Assembly: GCA_031283385.1 (NCBI GenBank)
Contig: JAITBW010000097.1
Span: 1 to 8,724, forward strand
DNA length: 8,724 nt
Origin: Nitrososphaerota archaeon
GTDB taxonomy: Archaea > Thermoproteota > Bathyarchaeia > Bathyarchaeales > Bathycorpusculaceae
Direction: 5' to 3'
Position numbers and translations under genes: made by a program. The notes below the pieces were generated by a model. The model worked only from the letters and a program-made list of their open reading frames with translations. It was not told where the DNA came from and searched no databases. Shown one piece after another: positions 1 through 5,557 of this stretch (positions are counted from its first letter, which is position 1; each line of letters opens with the position of its first letter).

Positions 1-242
1 CCCTGTATGGCATCAATGTCAGCCAGATAAAGTGTAGAAAAACCCTGCAATTTAAAAACCGTTGCCACCTCAACAGGATCAACCGAAAAAGTAAGCAGGC
101 TTTGCAACGGCTTATACTCCTCCCTATTACCCCTAACCGCATGCACCACTATACCGTTTAAAACGTCAATTACAGGTATAACATTCAAACTTTTCACCCA
201 AAATGACAAAGGGTAAAGACATAAAAAAAGATACAGGTTCAT
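1..242 (-). CDS. HisA/HisF-related TIM-barrel protein, N-terminal part (runs off left edge)
   Basis: This is a partial minus-strand reading frame, open to the first base of the window. The translation contains VIPVIDVLNGIVVHAVRG, then a REEYKPLQS stretch and LYLADIDAIQG. These match the first two beta strands of HisA-like (beta/alpha)8 barrels, with the Asp of PVID at the position of the HisA catalytic Asp. The archaeal HisA-related family resembles phosphoribosylformimino-AICAR isomerase but is usually kept apart from true histidine HisA. It occurs in organisms that make methanofuran or H4MPT, and its substrate is not established to my knowledge. Two starts are possible. ATG at 242-240 adds a hydrophobic lead of about 15 residues. 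GTG at 197-195 gives MKSLNVIPVID, closer to the usual family start, and I favour it. No clear ribosome binding site precedes either. The gene diverges from mfnB, so a shared promoter region and a C1-cofactor role are plausible. True HisA cannot be excluded from this fragment. Confidence 0.75.
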   Translation of the reverse strand, partial: MNLYLFLCLYPLSFWVKSLNVIPVIDVLNGIVVHAVRGNREEYKPLQSLLTFSVDPVEVATVFKLQGFSTLYLADIDAIQ

Positions 243-288
243 AGCAAAACTTAAAACCGCAAAAAACAGGATTTCCTATAGACTAAAA

Positions 289-1002
289 GTGAAATTATTA
301 ATCAGCCCCCAAAACATAAAAGAAGCCACAGAAGCCATAGCAGGCGGAGCCGACATCATAGATGTCAAAAACCCTAAAGAAGGCCCCTTAGGCGCAAATT
401 TTCCATGGGTCATAAAAGAAATTAAACAGCTAATACCGGGCAATGTTGAACTAAGCTGCACATTAGGTGAAGCCCCAAATTTACCAGGCACCATGGCACT
501 AGCAGCTTACGGCGCAGCTTTACTAAATATTGACTACATCAAAATTGGACTAAGCGGAATACAGACAATCCAAAAAGCTACAGATCTACTTGAAAACATT
601 ATCCACGCAGTAAAAATGGGCAACTCAAAAACTAGAGTAGTCATAGCAGGCTATGGCGACTACATTAGAGCAGACTCTATAGAACCACAACTTGTTATAC
701 AAGCAGCTTTTGCTACAAAAGCTGACATAGTCATGCTAGATACAGCAATAAAAGATGGAAAAAACCTTTTTGCCTTCCAGTCACACCAGCAACTTGAAGA
801 ATTTATTAACAATGCACATAAACACAATTTAGGCGTTGCATTAGCAGGCTCACTCCAAACCCAAGACTTACCTACACTAAAAAAGTTAGGAGCCGACTTT
901 GTAGGACTACGAGGAGCAGCCTGCCAAAACAACAACCGCGACACCGGACACATCACTCAAGAGCGCGTAAAAGAACTCGCAAAAATCATCAAACAAAACT
1001 AA
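289..1002 (+). CDS. mfnB: (5-formylfuran-3-yl)methyl phosphate synthase MfnB
   Basis: This enzyme makes the furan ring of methanofuran. It condenses two glyceraldehyde-3-phosphates into 4-(hydroxymethyl)-2-furancarboxaldehyde phosphate in the cytoplasm. The protein is 237 residues, the normal length for this TIM-barrel family. The residues I recall as catalytic in the Methanocaldococcus enzyme are all at the same numbers here: Asp25 and Lys27 in IIDVKNPKEGPLG, Lys85 in YIKIG, and Asp151 and Lys155 in VMLDTAIKDGK. The C-terminal LGADFVGLRGAAC is a phosphate-binding type loop. The GTG start at 289 puts these residues in register, so it is well supported. Codon use is strongly A/C-biased, opposite to mfnD downstream. 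The gene diverges from the HisA-related gene and is separated from mfnD by 222 bp with T-tracts, so it is probably its own transcription unit. A TTAAAA-like element near 251-256 could be its TATA box, but this is weak. Confidence 0.95.
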   Translation: MKLLISPQNIKEATEAIAGGADIIDVKNPKEGPLGANFPWVIKEIKQLIPGNVELSCTLGEAPNLPGTMALAAYGAALLNIDYIKIGLSGIQTIQKATDLLENIIHAVKMGNSKTRVVIAGYGDYIRADSIEPQLVIQAAFATKADIVMLDTAIKDGKNLFAFQSHQQLEEFINNAHKHNLGVALAGSLQTQDLPTLKKLGADFVGLRGAACQNNNRDTGHITQERVKELAKIIKQN

Positions 1003-1040
1003 AAAACAGCCATATCCAAAAACGCACGATAACAACACCA

Positions 1041-1059
1041 TTTTTACAACTGTCTTTTT
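1041..1059 (+). terminator. Possible oligo-T termination region after mfnB
   Basis: Two runs of five T (1041-1045 and 1055-1059) lie about 40-55 bases past the mfnB stop, with no stable stem before them. Archaeal RNA polymerase commonly terminates at T-rich tracts without a hairpin, so this is a reasonable 3' end for mfnB. It is a composition-based call only. Confidence 0.35.
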
Positions 1060-1202
1060 AAGAGATCAAAAATAGAATATTTGATTAAATTTGAAAAATA
1101 GGATTAAAAATTATGTTAACCACACTTTCGTCAGCGGCATCATGTATTTTTTTGTGAATATGTGTTGTAAGAGGCTGTTTAATGCTATAATCGGTGTTGG
1201 GG

Positions 1203-1211
1203 AAGGAGGTG
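1203..1211 (+). promoter_or_regulatory. Strong Shine-Dalgarno sequence before mfnD
   Basis: AAGGAGGTG is a near-perfect complement to the 16S rRNA 3' end and the strongest ribosome binding site in the window. The in-frame GTG at 1225 is 13 bases downstream, which is somewhat long. A TTG at 1221 is 9 bases downstream but in another frame, opening a 26-codon ORF that ends at 1301. The conserved part of MfnD begins only at 1282, so what this site translates first is uncertain. A TTTAA element at 1178-1182 is at about the right distance to be the TATA box, but this is weak. Confidence 0.6.
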
Positions 1212-1224
1212 TAAATAACCTTGG

Positions 1225-2526
1225 GTGGTTGTGGGGGAAAAAGGTTTAATTTTTATTTGTTTATGGTTGTGTGTGATTTGTTTGAATGTTTTGGTCTATG
1301 AGCATGCGTGTGGGGGAGGATATGCTGAGGGGGTTGTTTCGCCGGGTATTTTAGCTGAGGGTTTTGGTATGTTGCGTTCTTGTGTGGCGGGTTTGAAGTT
1401 GGCGGGGCATAGGGTGTCGGTTGTTGTTGATGAGGGTTTGTCGTTGTGTAATTTTCCAGTTGATGCTGATTGTGTTATTCCTGTTTTTAGTTTTAGGGAT
1501 GCTCAGCAGGCTATTCTTAGGGTTTGTGCGTCTGTTGATGCTGCTTATGTAATTGCTCCTGAGACGGGGGGAGTTTTGCCGGAGCTTGTAAGGTTTATAG
1601 GGCAGCAGGGTGTGTCTTTGCTAAATAGTTGTCCGGATGCTATACGTGTGGTTTCGGATAAGATGGGGTTGTATAATGTTTTAAGGAGTAGTGGTTTGAG
1701 AGTGCCTAGAACTGTTTTGATGCGTGTTTCTGATTTTGGTGAGGCGGGTTTTATGGGTGGTTTTGGTTTTTCTTTTCCTGTTGTTGTTAAGCCTGTTGAT
1801 GGTGTGGGTTGTAGTGGTTTGAGTCTTGTAGAGGATTTGTCGCAGGTTGGGGGTGCTGTTAGGCGTGTTGTTTCAGAGTTGGGTTGTGATGTGTTTATGG
1901 TGCAAGAGTATCTTGTAGGTGAGCATGTTAGTGTTAGTTTGCTCTGTGCTGGGGGTAGGGGGGTGGCGGTTAGTCTTAATAGGCAAAATGTTTCTCTTGC
2001 GTTGCCTGATGGTGTTTCATGTTACAGTGGGGGTGTTGTGCCTTTTTGTAGTGGTGATGTGGAGCGTGAGGTTTTTAGGGTGGCTGAGGCTGTTGTTGGT
2101 TGTTTTTCGGGTTTGAGGGGGTATGTTGGGGTGGATATGGTTTTGACGGGTTCTGGTCCTGTTGTTTTGGATGTTAATCCTAGGTTAACTACGTCTTTTA
2201 TTGGGCTTAGTCGTGTTGCAGATTTTAATGTTGCTAATGCTATTTTGGATGCTTCTCTTCATGGTGTTTTGCCGTCTGACGTGTCTTTTTTGGGTTTTTC
2301 GTGTTTTTCCAAGCTTGAAACGCCTAATGTGGATAGGGATGTTTTGGATGCTTTGTGTGGCATGTCTGATGTGGTTTCTCCTCCGTTTCCTGTTCAGGAT
2401 AGTAAAACGGGTTGTGCTATGCTCTCTGTGGAAGATGTTTCATGTGAGGAGGCTTGTTGTCGGTTGGAGAAGGTTAAGGGTAGGGTTTTAGGTATGTGCC
2501 GTGGGGGTGTGGGTAGTTTTGGTTAA
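1225..2526 (+). CDS. mfnD: Tyramine--L-glutamate ligase MfnD (ATP-grasp)
   Basis: This ATP-grasp ligase joins tyramine to the gamma-carboxyl of glutamate, giving gamma-glutamyltyramine, one half of the methanofuran core. Counting from the TTG at 1282, the protein has the N-terminal NVLVYEHACGGG, the ATP-binding lysine at about K170 in FPVVVKPVDG, the QEYLVGEHVS strand near 208-217, and metal-binding residues at D285 (GVDMVL) and in LDVNPRLTTS near 297-304. The GTG at 1225 has the good ribosome binding site but adds 19 mostly hydrophobic residues not expected in the family. Other in-frame starts are GTG 1273 and TTG 1282. The gene is extremely G+T-rich on the coding strand (about 80% in the sections counted by hand). 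As a result the protein is rich in Val, Gly, Ser, Leu and Cys (19 Cys after 1282). It overlaps mfnF, so the two are probably translationally coupled. The ATP-grasp fold is certain; the substrate rests on family resemblance and the neighbouring mfn genes. Confidence 0.88.
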   Translation: MVVGEKGLIFICLWLCVICLNVLVYEHACGGGYAEGVVSPGILAEGFGMLRSCVAGLKLAGHRVSVVVDEGLSLCNFPVDADCVIPVFSFRDAQQAILRVCASVDAAYVIAPETGGVLPELVRFIGQQGVSLLNSCPDAIRVVSDKMGLYNVLRSSGLRVPRTVLMRVSDFGEAGFMGGFGFSFPVVVKPVDGVGCSGLSLVEDLSQVGGAVRRVVSELGCDVFMVQEYLVGEHVSVSLLCAGGRGVAVSLNRQNVSLALPDGVSCYSGGVVPFCSGDVEREVFRVAEAVVGCFSGLRGYVGVDMVLTGSGPVVLDVNPRLTTSFIGLSRVADFNVANAILDASLHGVLPSDVSFLGFSCFSKLETPNVDRDVLDALCGMSDVVSPPFPVQDSKTGCAMLSVEDVSCEEACCRLEKVKGRVLGMCRGGVGSFG

Positions 2527-3589
2527 TGTTTTAGGGTTAGATATAGGGGGGGCTAATACTAAGGCGGCGTGTATTCAAACTATTGAGGAGGGTGTAATAG
2601 GGGATGTTAGTGTTTTAGTAGAGTATTTTCCGGTTTGGAAAAATCCGCAGAGTCTTGTGCATGTTTTGCGTAAAATTAGAAGTAAAGTGAATGGCTCGTT
2701 GGATGTTGTTGGGGTAACTATGACGGCAGAGTTGTCTGATAGTTATAGGACTAAGCGTGAGGGTGTAGAGCATATTTTAGGTTGTGTTAAGGAAGTGTTT
2801 TCTGATTTGCCCATATACGTTTTAAATACAAATGCAAAGCTGGAGCTGTTTAGAGGGGTGTTGGTAGAGCCTTTGGGTGTTGCTGCGGCTAATTGGGCGG
2901 CTACGGGTTGGCTTGTTTCGCAGTATTTTGAAAACTGTCTAGTTGTTGACGTGGGCAGTACTAGTACTAGTATTGTGCCGGTAATTGATGGTAAAGTGGC
3001 TGCGCAGGGTAGGACGGATTTTGATAAGCTTGTCTGTGGTGAGCTTGTCTATACGGGTAGTCTGCGTACAAATTTAGCCGCTATAGTTCAAACAGTTCCA
3101 GTTAGAGGCGGCGGGTTGTCTACTGTTTCCTCAGAGTTATTTGCGCTAAGTGCTGATGTTCATCTTGTTTTAGGCAACATATGTAGTGAGCAGTATACCT
3201 GTGAGACGGCTGATGGTAAAGGGGTTACCTATAAGGAAGCACTTACACGTCTTGCCAGACTGGTATGTGCGGATATGGAAATGCTAACTGAGGAGGAGCT
3301 ATTAGAAATAGCGGGGTATATTTATGAAAAGCAAGTTCAGCAAATTGCCAAGGGTTTAAGCCAAGTCTACAAGCGCATAAAAGATGTAGCAACCACAAAA
3401 GTGCCTATTCTAACGGCGGGTTTAGGGAAAGATTTTCTTGCCAAAAAAGCGGCAGAGCAAATTAAAGCTGTAGACCCAATAATGGATTTAGGCAAACTGT
3501 TGCCAGAGAAAGTGTCATTAGCAGTACCCGCAGTTGGAGTTGCATTAATGACCGCAAAACAGTGGGAGCCAGAAACACGTGGCAATTAA
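2519..3589 (+). CDS. mfnF: APMF-Glu synthase MfnF (H4MPT-linked C1 transfer pathway protein)
   Basis: The product is expected to condense 5-(aminomethyl)-3-furanmethanol diphosphate with gamma-glutamyltyramine, releasing pyrophosphate and forming the methanofuran core (APMF-Glu). The protein belongs to a hydantoinase/oxoprolinase-like ASKHA family formerly annotated as an H4MPT-linked C1 transfer pathway protein. The visible phosphate-binding loops are GLDIGGANTKAA at residues 6-17 and VVDVGSTSTSIVPV near 142-155. A glycine-rich ILTAGLGKDF lies near residue 300. The length of about 356 residues is normal. I chose the TTG at 2519, overlapping the mfnD stop by 8 bases, because it starts just before the conserved VLGLDIGG. 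GTG at 2501 or 2507 would add four to six residues. The end overlaps mfnE by 11 bases. Base composition changes within the gene: the first two thirds use T- and G-ending codons, and the last 100 codons or so use A- and C-ending ones. Confidence 0.88.
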   Translation: MVNVLGLDIGGANTKAACIQTIEEGVIGDVSVLVEYFPVWKNPQSLVHVLRKIRSKVNGSLDVVGVTMTAELSDSYRTKREGVEHILGCVKEVFSDLPIYVLNTNAKLELFRGVLVEPLGVAAANWAATGWLVSQYFENCLVVDVGSTSTSIVPVIDGKVAAQGRTDFDKLVCGELVYTGSLRTNLAAIVQTVPVRGGGLSTVSSELFALSADVHLVLGNICSEQYTCETADGKGVTYKEALTRLARLVCADMEMLTEEELLEIAGYIYEKQVQQIAKGLSQVYKRIKDVATTKVPILTAGLGKDFLAKKAAEQIKAVDPIMDLGKLLPEKVSLAVPAVGVALMTAKQWEPETRGN

Positions 3590-4247
3590 CGTTGTAAAAA
3601 TCGGCGGCAGCCTATCTAAAAACCCAGAAACCCTACAGGTGTTATGTCAAAAACTAAGTCGTCTGGCAAGTAAACAGCGAATTGTAGTAATTCCAGGCGG
3701 AGGCAAATTTGCAGACAACGTAAGGGAAGCAGATAAACAATTTTCTCTAACAGCCACCACAACACATAACATGGCAACTTTAGCTATGGATCAATATGGT
3801 CTACTGCTCGCAGACTTGACACCAAACAGCCAAACAGAAGACAACATTGAAACAGTAAAAAAAGCCAAATCTGGCATAGTTACAGTATTTTTACCTTCAA
3901 AATTTATAAGGTTAGAAGAAAAACTGCCAAAAACCTGGGATGTAACATCAGACTCAATAGCAGCATACATTGCAAAAAAAATTGAAGTAAAAAAGCTACT
4001 ATTAATCAAAGACGTCGACGGCATCTTTACAGACGACCCCAAACAAAACACACAATCCAAACTATTTGAACACATAACAACAAAAGAACTCTTAAAGATG
4101 AAAACAACCTGCGTCGACAAGTATTTACCACAACTTTTAGAAACACTCAAAATCAACTGCCACATCATCAACGGCTTCTACCCAGACACCATTGAAACAG
4201 CATTAGTAAACAAACAAACAAATATAGGCACCATAATCTCAACATAA
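3579..4247 (+). CDS. mfnE: [5-(aminomethyl)furan-3-yl]methyl phosphate kinase MfnE
   Basis: This amino-acid-kinase-family protein is expected to phosphorylate 5-(aminomethyl)-3-furanmethanol phosphate with ATP to the diphosphate, the activated substrate used by MfnF. Visible motifs are VVKIGGSLS at residues 5-13, IVVIPGGGKFADNVRE near 34-49, DVTSDSIAAYIA from residue 121, and LLIKDVDGIFTDDP around K144-D147. The order and spacing are those of the family, and 222 residues is a normal length. The GTG start at 3579 lies inside the end of mfnF (11-base overlap) and directly precedes the conserved beta strand, so it is convincing. The next methionine is far inside the fold. Codon use is A/C-rich, like mfnB and unlike mfnD. 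Adjacency to MfnF fits two consecutive steps. Without the context, another small amino acid kinase would be the alternative. Confidence 0.88.
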   Translation: MAINVVKIGGSLSKNPETLQVLCQKLSRLASKQRIVVIPGGGKFADNVREADKQFSLTATTTHNMATLAMDQYGLLLADLTPNSQTEDNIETVKKAKSGIVTVFLPSKFIRLEEKLPKTWDVTSDSIAAYIAKKIEVKKLLLIKDVDGIFTDDPKQNTQSKLFEHITTKELLKMKTTCVDKYLPQLLETLKINCHIINGFYPDTIETALVNKQTNIGTIIST

Positions 4248-4353
4248 ACCCCCACTTCGCCCTTCATATAATTTACAGAAAATAATCGAACAATTTGCAT
4301 GTAAAGCATAGAAAAGAGAGAAACGAAAAACAAAAACGCTAAACAACATACAT

Positions 4354-4372
4354 TCACCGTAAACCTTTAAAT
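4354..4372 (+). promoter_or_regulatory. Archaeal TATA-box promoter for tRNA-Ser
   Basis: TTTAAAT at 4366-4372, preceded by the purine-rich GTAAACC as a possible BRE, is a good match to the archaeal BRE/TATA pattern of stable RNA genes. A start about 25 bases downstream (near 4394) would give a leader of roughly 29 bases before the tRNA. The leader can form a small hairpin with arms AACCAA (4401-4406) and TTGGTT (4412-4417). Confidence 0.55.
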
Positions 4373-4422
4373 CTGGCAGAAAGCAGAGAAAAGGTAAGTT
4401 AACCAATAAAGTTGGTTCACAT

Positions 4423-4541
4423 GCCGGGGTCTCCTAGCCAGGCAGGGAGCAAGCCTGGAGATACACCGCCTAAAAAACGGTGTACCTGTAAGCTTGTGGT
4501 CTTTCGGGGCCACGGGGGTTCAAATCCCCCTCCCGGCGCCA
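4423..4541 (+). tRNA. tRNA-Ser (anticodon GGA) with intron, CCA encoded
   Basis: The full cloverleaf can be drawn. The acceptor stem is GCCGGGG (4423-4429) with TCCCGGC (4531-4537), followed by G73 and an encoded CCA. The D arm is TCCT/GGGA with A14, G15, G18, G19 and A21 in place. The anticodon stem is CAAGC (4450-4454) with GCTTG (4492-4496). The loop CTGGAG|A gives anticodon GGA (4457-4459), which reads UCC and UCU. A long variable arm (TGGTC 4497-4501 with GGCCA 4508-4512) and discriminator G73 are serine identity features. The T arm is GGGGG-TTCAAAT-CCCCC. The anticodon loop is interrupted after position 37 by a 30-base intron, so the mature tRNA is 89 bases including CCA. All expected invariant bases are present, so this is very probably functional. 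Confidence 0.95.
4461..4490 (+). other. tRNA intron at 37/38 with bulge-helix-bulge motif
   Basis: The intron folds as an inner helix TACACCG (4462-4468) with CGGTGTA (4478-4484) closed by a 9-base loop. A central four-pair helix CTGG (4455-4458) with CCTG (4485-4488) contains one U-U mismatch. The two three-base bulges are AGA (4459-4461) and TAA (4489-4491). Cutting after the second base of each bulge, as archaeal splicing endonuclease does, removes exactly 4461-4490 and restores a normal seven-base anticodon loop. The position after base 37 is the most usual site of archaeal tRNA introns. Confidence 0.9.
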
Positions 4542-4823
4542 ATCCTACACGTATGATTCCCTTTCTCAAGTTTTAAAATTCCCAGATAACATTAAGAAAA
4601 GGAACCCGATGAGACAACCCACGACTACGACAAGCACCTCACAAGAATCAATGCACCATAAAACTAATGCCTAACAGTGAAACCACATTACACTTTATTG
4701 ACCATTTAGACGCGTTAAATCTCGCCTATAATGAATAGCGTCAATTATACTTCAAATAAAAATTTGTGAAACTAAATACAGGTCTTTCTATAAGTATCAC
4801 TTGTTTTCGAGTTTAAACGGCGA
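4542..4823. other. Gene-free stretch after tRNA-Ser
   Basis: About 280 bases without a reading frame I can support on either strand. No tandem repeat, riboswitch or box C/D pattern was found. It sits between the tRNA 3' end and the decayed DinD-like fragment, and may hold the eroded remainder of that gene, but nothing recognisable is left. The plus strand changes from A+C-rich to T-rich near its right end. Confidence 0.4.
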
Positions 4824-5003
4824 GTAGTAATTGTGCAAAAACTATTTCTTCATTCTTTTGTTTACATTTTTGATAAGGTAAAAAGCATATCAGGTGAGCA
4901 TATAATCTTTAACTATCCTGTTTGCACCATTTGCCAAAGCGACCATTTTCGTGACCTCACGAAAATGATCCAAGGCAGAATATGGGGGGTTTAACTTTTG
5001 ATT
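4824..5003 (-). pseudogene. Decayed DinD-like gene fragment with in-frame stop
   Basis: Reading leftwards on the minus strand, the codons at 4982-4872 spell YSALDHFREVTKMVALANG, then ANRIVKDYMLT, a TGA stop (4892-4890), and YAFYLI in the same frame. This closely resembles the conserved block of DinD (DNA-damage-inducible protein D) proteins, which reads roughly DHF-x-V-x-KM, then GA-x-R-x-x-x-DY-x-LTRYACYLI. The stop falls exactly where the conserved Arg of LTRYA belongs, as a CGA-to-TGA change would produce. The frame meets another stop 15 codons later (TAG, 4844-4842), and nothing like the rest of the protein follows. Upstream, the match stops near 5000, where the intact oxidase-like gene ends (5018). 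I read it as a 5'- and 3'-truncated remnant, perhaps left by a mobile or phage-like insertion beside the tRNA. DinD function is itself poorly known. Recognition is from memory of the motif and needs a profile search. Confidence 0.6.
4944..4967. repeat. Perfect 24-bp inverted repeat
   Basis: CATTTTCGTGA (4944-4954) and TCACGAAAATG (4957-4967) are perfect reverse complements around a CC centre. Two further pairs are possible after one mismatch (4941-4942 with 4969-4970). No T-tract follows on either strand, so it is not a typical terminator. On the minus strand it encodes the HFREVTKM part of the DinD-like remnant, so it may be a chance palindrome in former coding sequence. A binding site or a hairpin downstream of the oxidase-like gene is the alternative. 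Confidence 0.75.
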
Positions 5004-5017
5004 GCACTGATGGCGAT

Positions 5018-5455
5018 TTATAGTTGGATGTCTTCTTTTGGTGTAAAGTTTGTTTGGAATGTCCAAATGTTTGCTTTGCCGTTTTTTAGTCGGAAAACTG
5101 AAAATATTTTGTAAAAGTCGTCTTTGGTGGCGCAGTTTGCTTTCCAATTTTGCATGAAAGCGCGTGTTGGGTGATTTGCTATCTCATCTTTGAGTGCTGT
5201 ATCGTCTAGTTTTTCAAGTGTGCCGCGTACGCGGATTTGTATGCTTTGAGCTGCGTCATAGAAGCACATTTGTACATTTGGGTTCTCCATAATTTGGTGA
5301 TAGACATCCTTATGGGGACCAGTATGGAAGATAATGCCAGATTCATCTGCCTTATATAACAACATACCTCGAACGCGAGGTTCTGCTCCTTCAACAGTTG
5401 CCAGAAATAGCACAGGATTTTTATTTATAATTTCAAATATCTGATCTTTTTGCAA
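5018..5455 (-). CDS. Pyridoxamine 5'-phosphate oxidase-like split-barrel protein
   Basis: This is a small protein of the PNPOx-like flavin/F420-binding split beta-barrel superfamily. The N-terminal half has VLFLATVEGAEPRVRGMLLY, matching the family's LATVDGDxPRVRPM strand pair, then SGIIFHTGPHKDVYHQIMEN and VQMCFYDAAQSIQIRVRGTLE. Most members bind FMN or F420 as homodimers and act as reductases, oxidases or cofactor-handling proteins; the substrate cannot be told here. I chose the TTG at 5455 (145 residues, normal for the family). It has GGTGGG 7 bases upstream (5468-5463) and a TATA box at the expected distance before that. GTG at 5467 is also possible. The frame extends up to TTG 5554, adding a hydrophobic stretch unlike the family, which I think is untranslated. 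It lies downstream of the PPC-domain gene on the same strand. Base composition flips within the gene, near 5280. Confidence 0.8.
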   Translation of the reverse strand: MQKDQIFEIINKNPVLFLATVEGAEPRVRGMLLYKADESGIIFHTGPHKDVYHQIMENPNVQMCFYDAAQSIQIRVRGTLEKLDDTALKDEIANHPTRAFMQNWKANCATKDDFYKIFSVFRLKNGKANIWTFQTNFTPKEDIQL

Positions 5456-5490
5456 AACATTTCCCACCAAACTTAACGAGCCAAAGTACC

Positions 5491-5500
5491 GTATAAACTT
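5491..5500 (-). promoter_or_regulatory. TATA box for the oxidase-like gene
   Basis: On the minus strand this reads AAGTTTATAC, an archaeal TATA-like element. A start 25 bases downstream falls near 5470, just before the GGTGGG ribosome binding site (5468-5463) and the TTG at 5455. The agreement of the three elements supports the short start and an independent promoter in addition to read-through from the PPC gene. Confidence 0.45.
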
Positions 5501-5557
5501 TTCAATAGGAAAACTGAAAAGAAACAATTCCTGAAAACACAAAAGACTATACAAGCA

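Noticed and set aside
1919..2491. Plus-strand frames of 65 and 96 codons inside mfnD
   Set aside because: They are Met/Leu/Val-rich out-of-frame readings of G/T-rich sequence with no domain. mfnD has clear motifs throughout this interval.
3791..4171. 126-codon minus-strand frame opposite mfnE
   Set aside because: It has no recognisable motif and lies wholly antisense to a well-supported kinase. Long antisense frames are expected from the A/C-biased codon use.
4401..4417. AACCAA/TTGGTT hairpin just upstream of tRNA-Ser
   Set aside because: A six-pair stem in the leader with no known role. It could affect 5' processing but is short enough to be chance, so it is only noted with the promoter.
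4605..4690. Possible box C/D small RNA (CGATGAG near 4608)
   Set aside because: No matching D box (CTGA) at the right distance on the plus strand and no internal C'/D' pair.
4728..4750. TATAAT...ATTATA inverted repeat after the tRNA
   Set aside because: Only six A/T-rich pairs with an 11-base loop; expected by chance in this composition.
5018..5147. Upstream part of the minus-strand frame that overlaps the oxidase-like gene (the frame runs 5147 to 4890)
   Set aside because: Only the part below about 5000 resembles DinD. The overlapping part reads like out-of-frame translation of the oxidase-like gene, so no intact 85-residue gene is called.
5456..5554. N-terminal extension of the oxidase-like protein to TTG 5554
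   Set aside because: It adds a hydrophobic 33-residue stretch not expected in the family, and it contains a TATA box and ribosome binding site that serve the shorter start.
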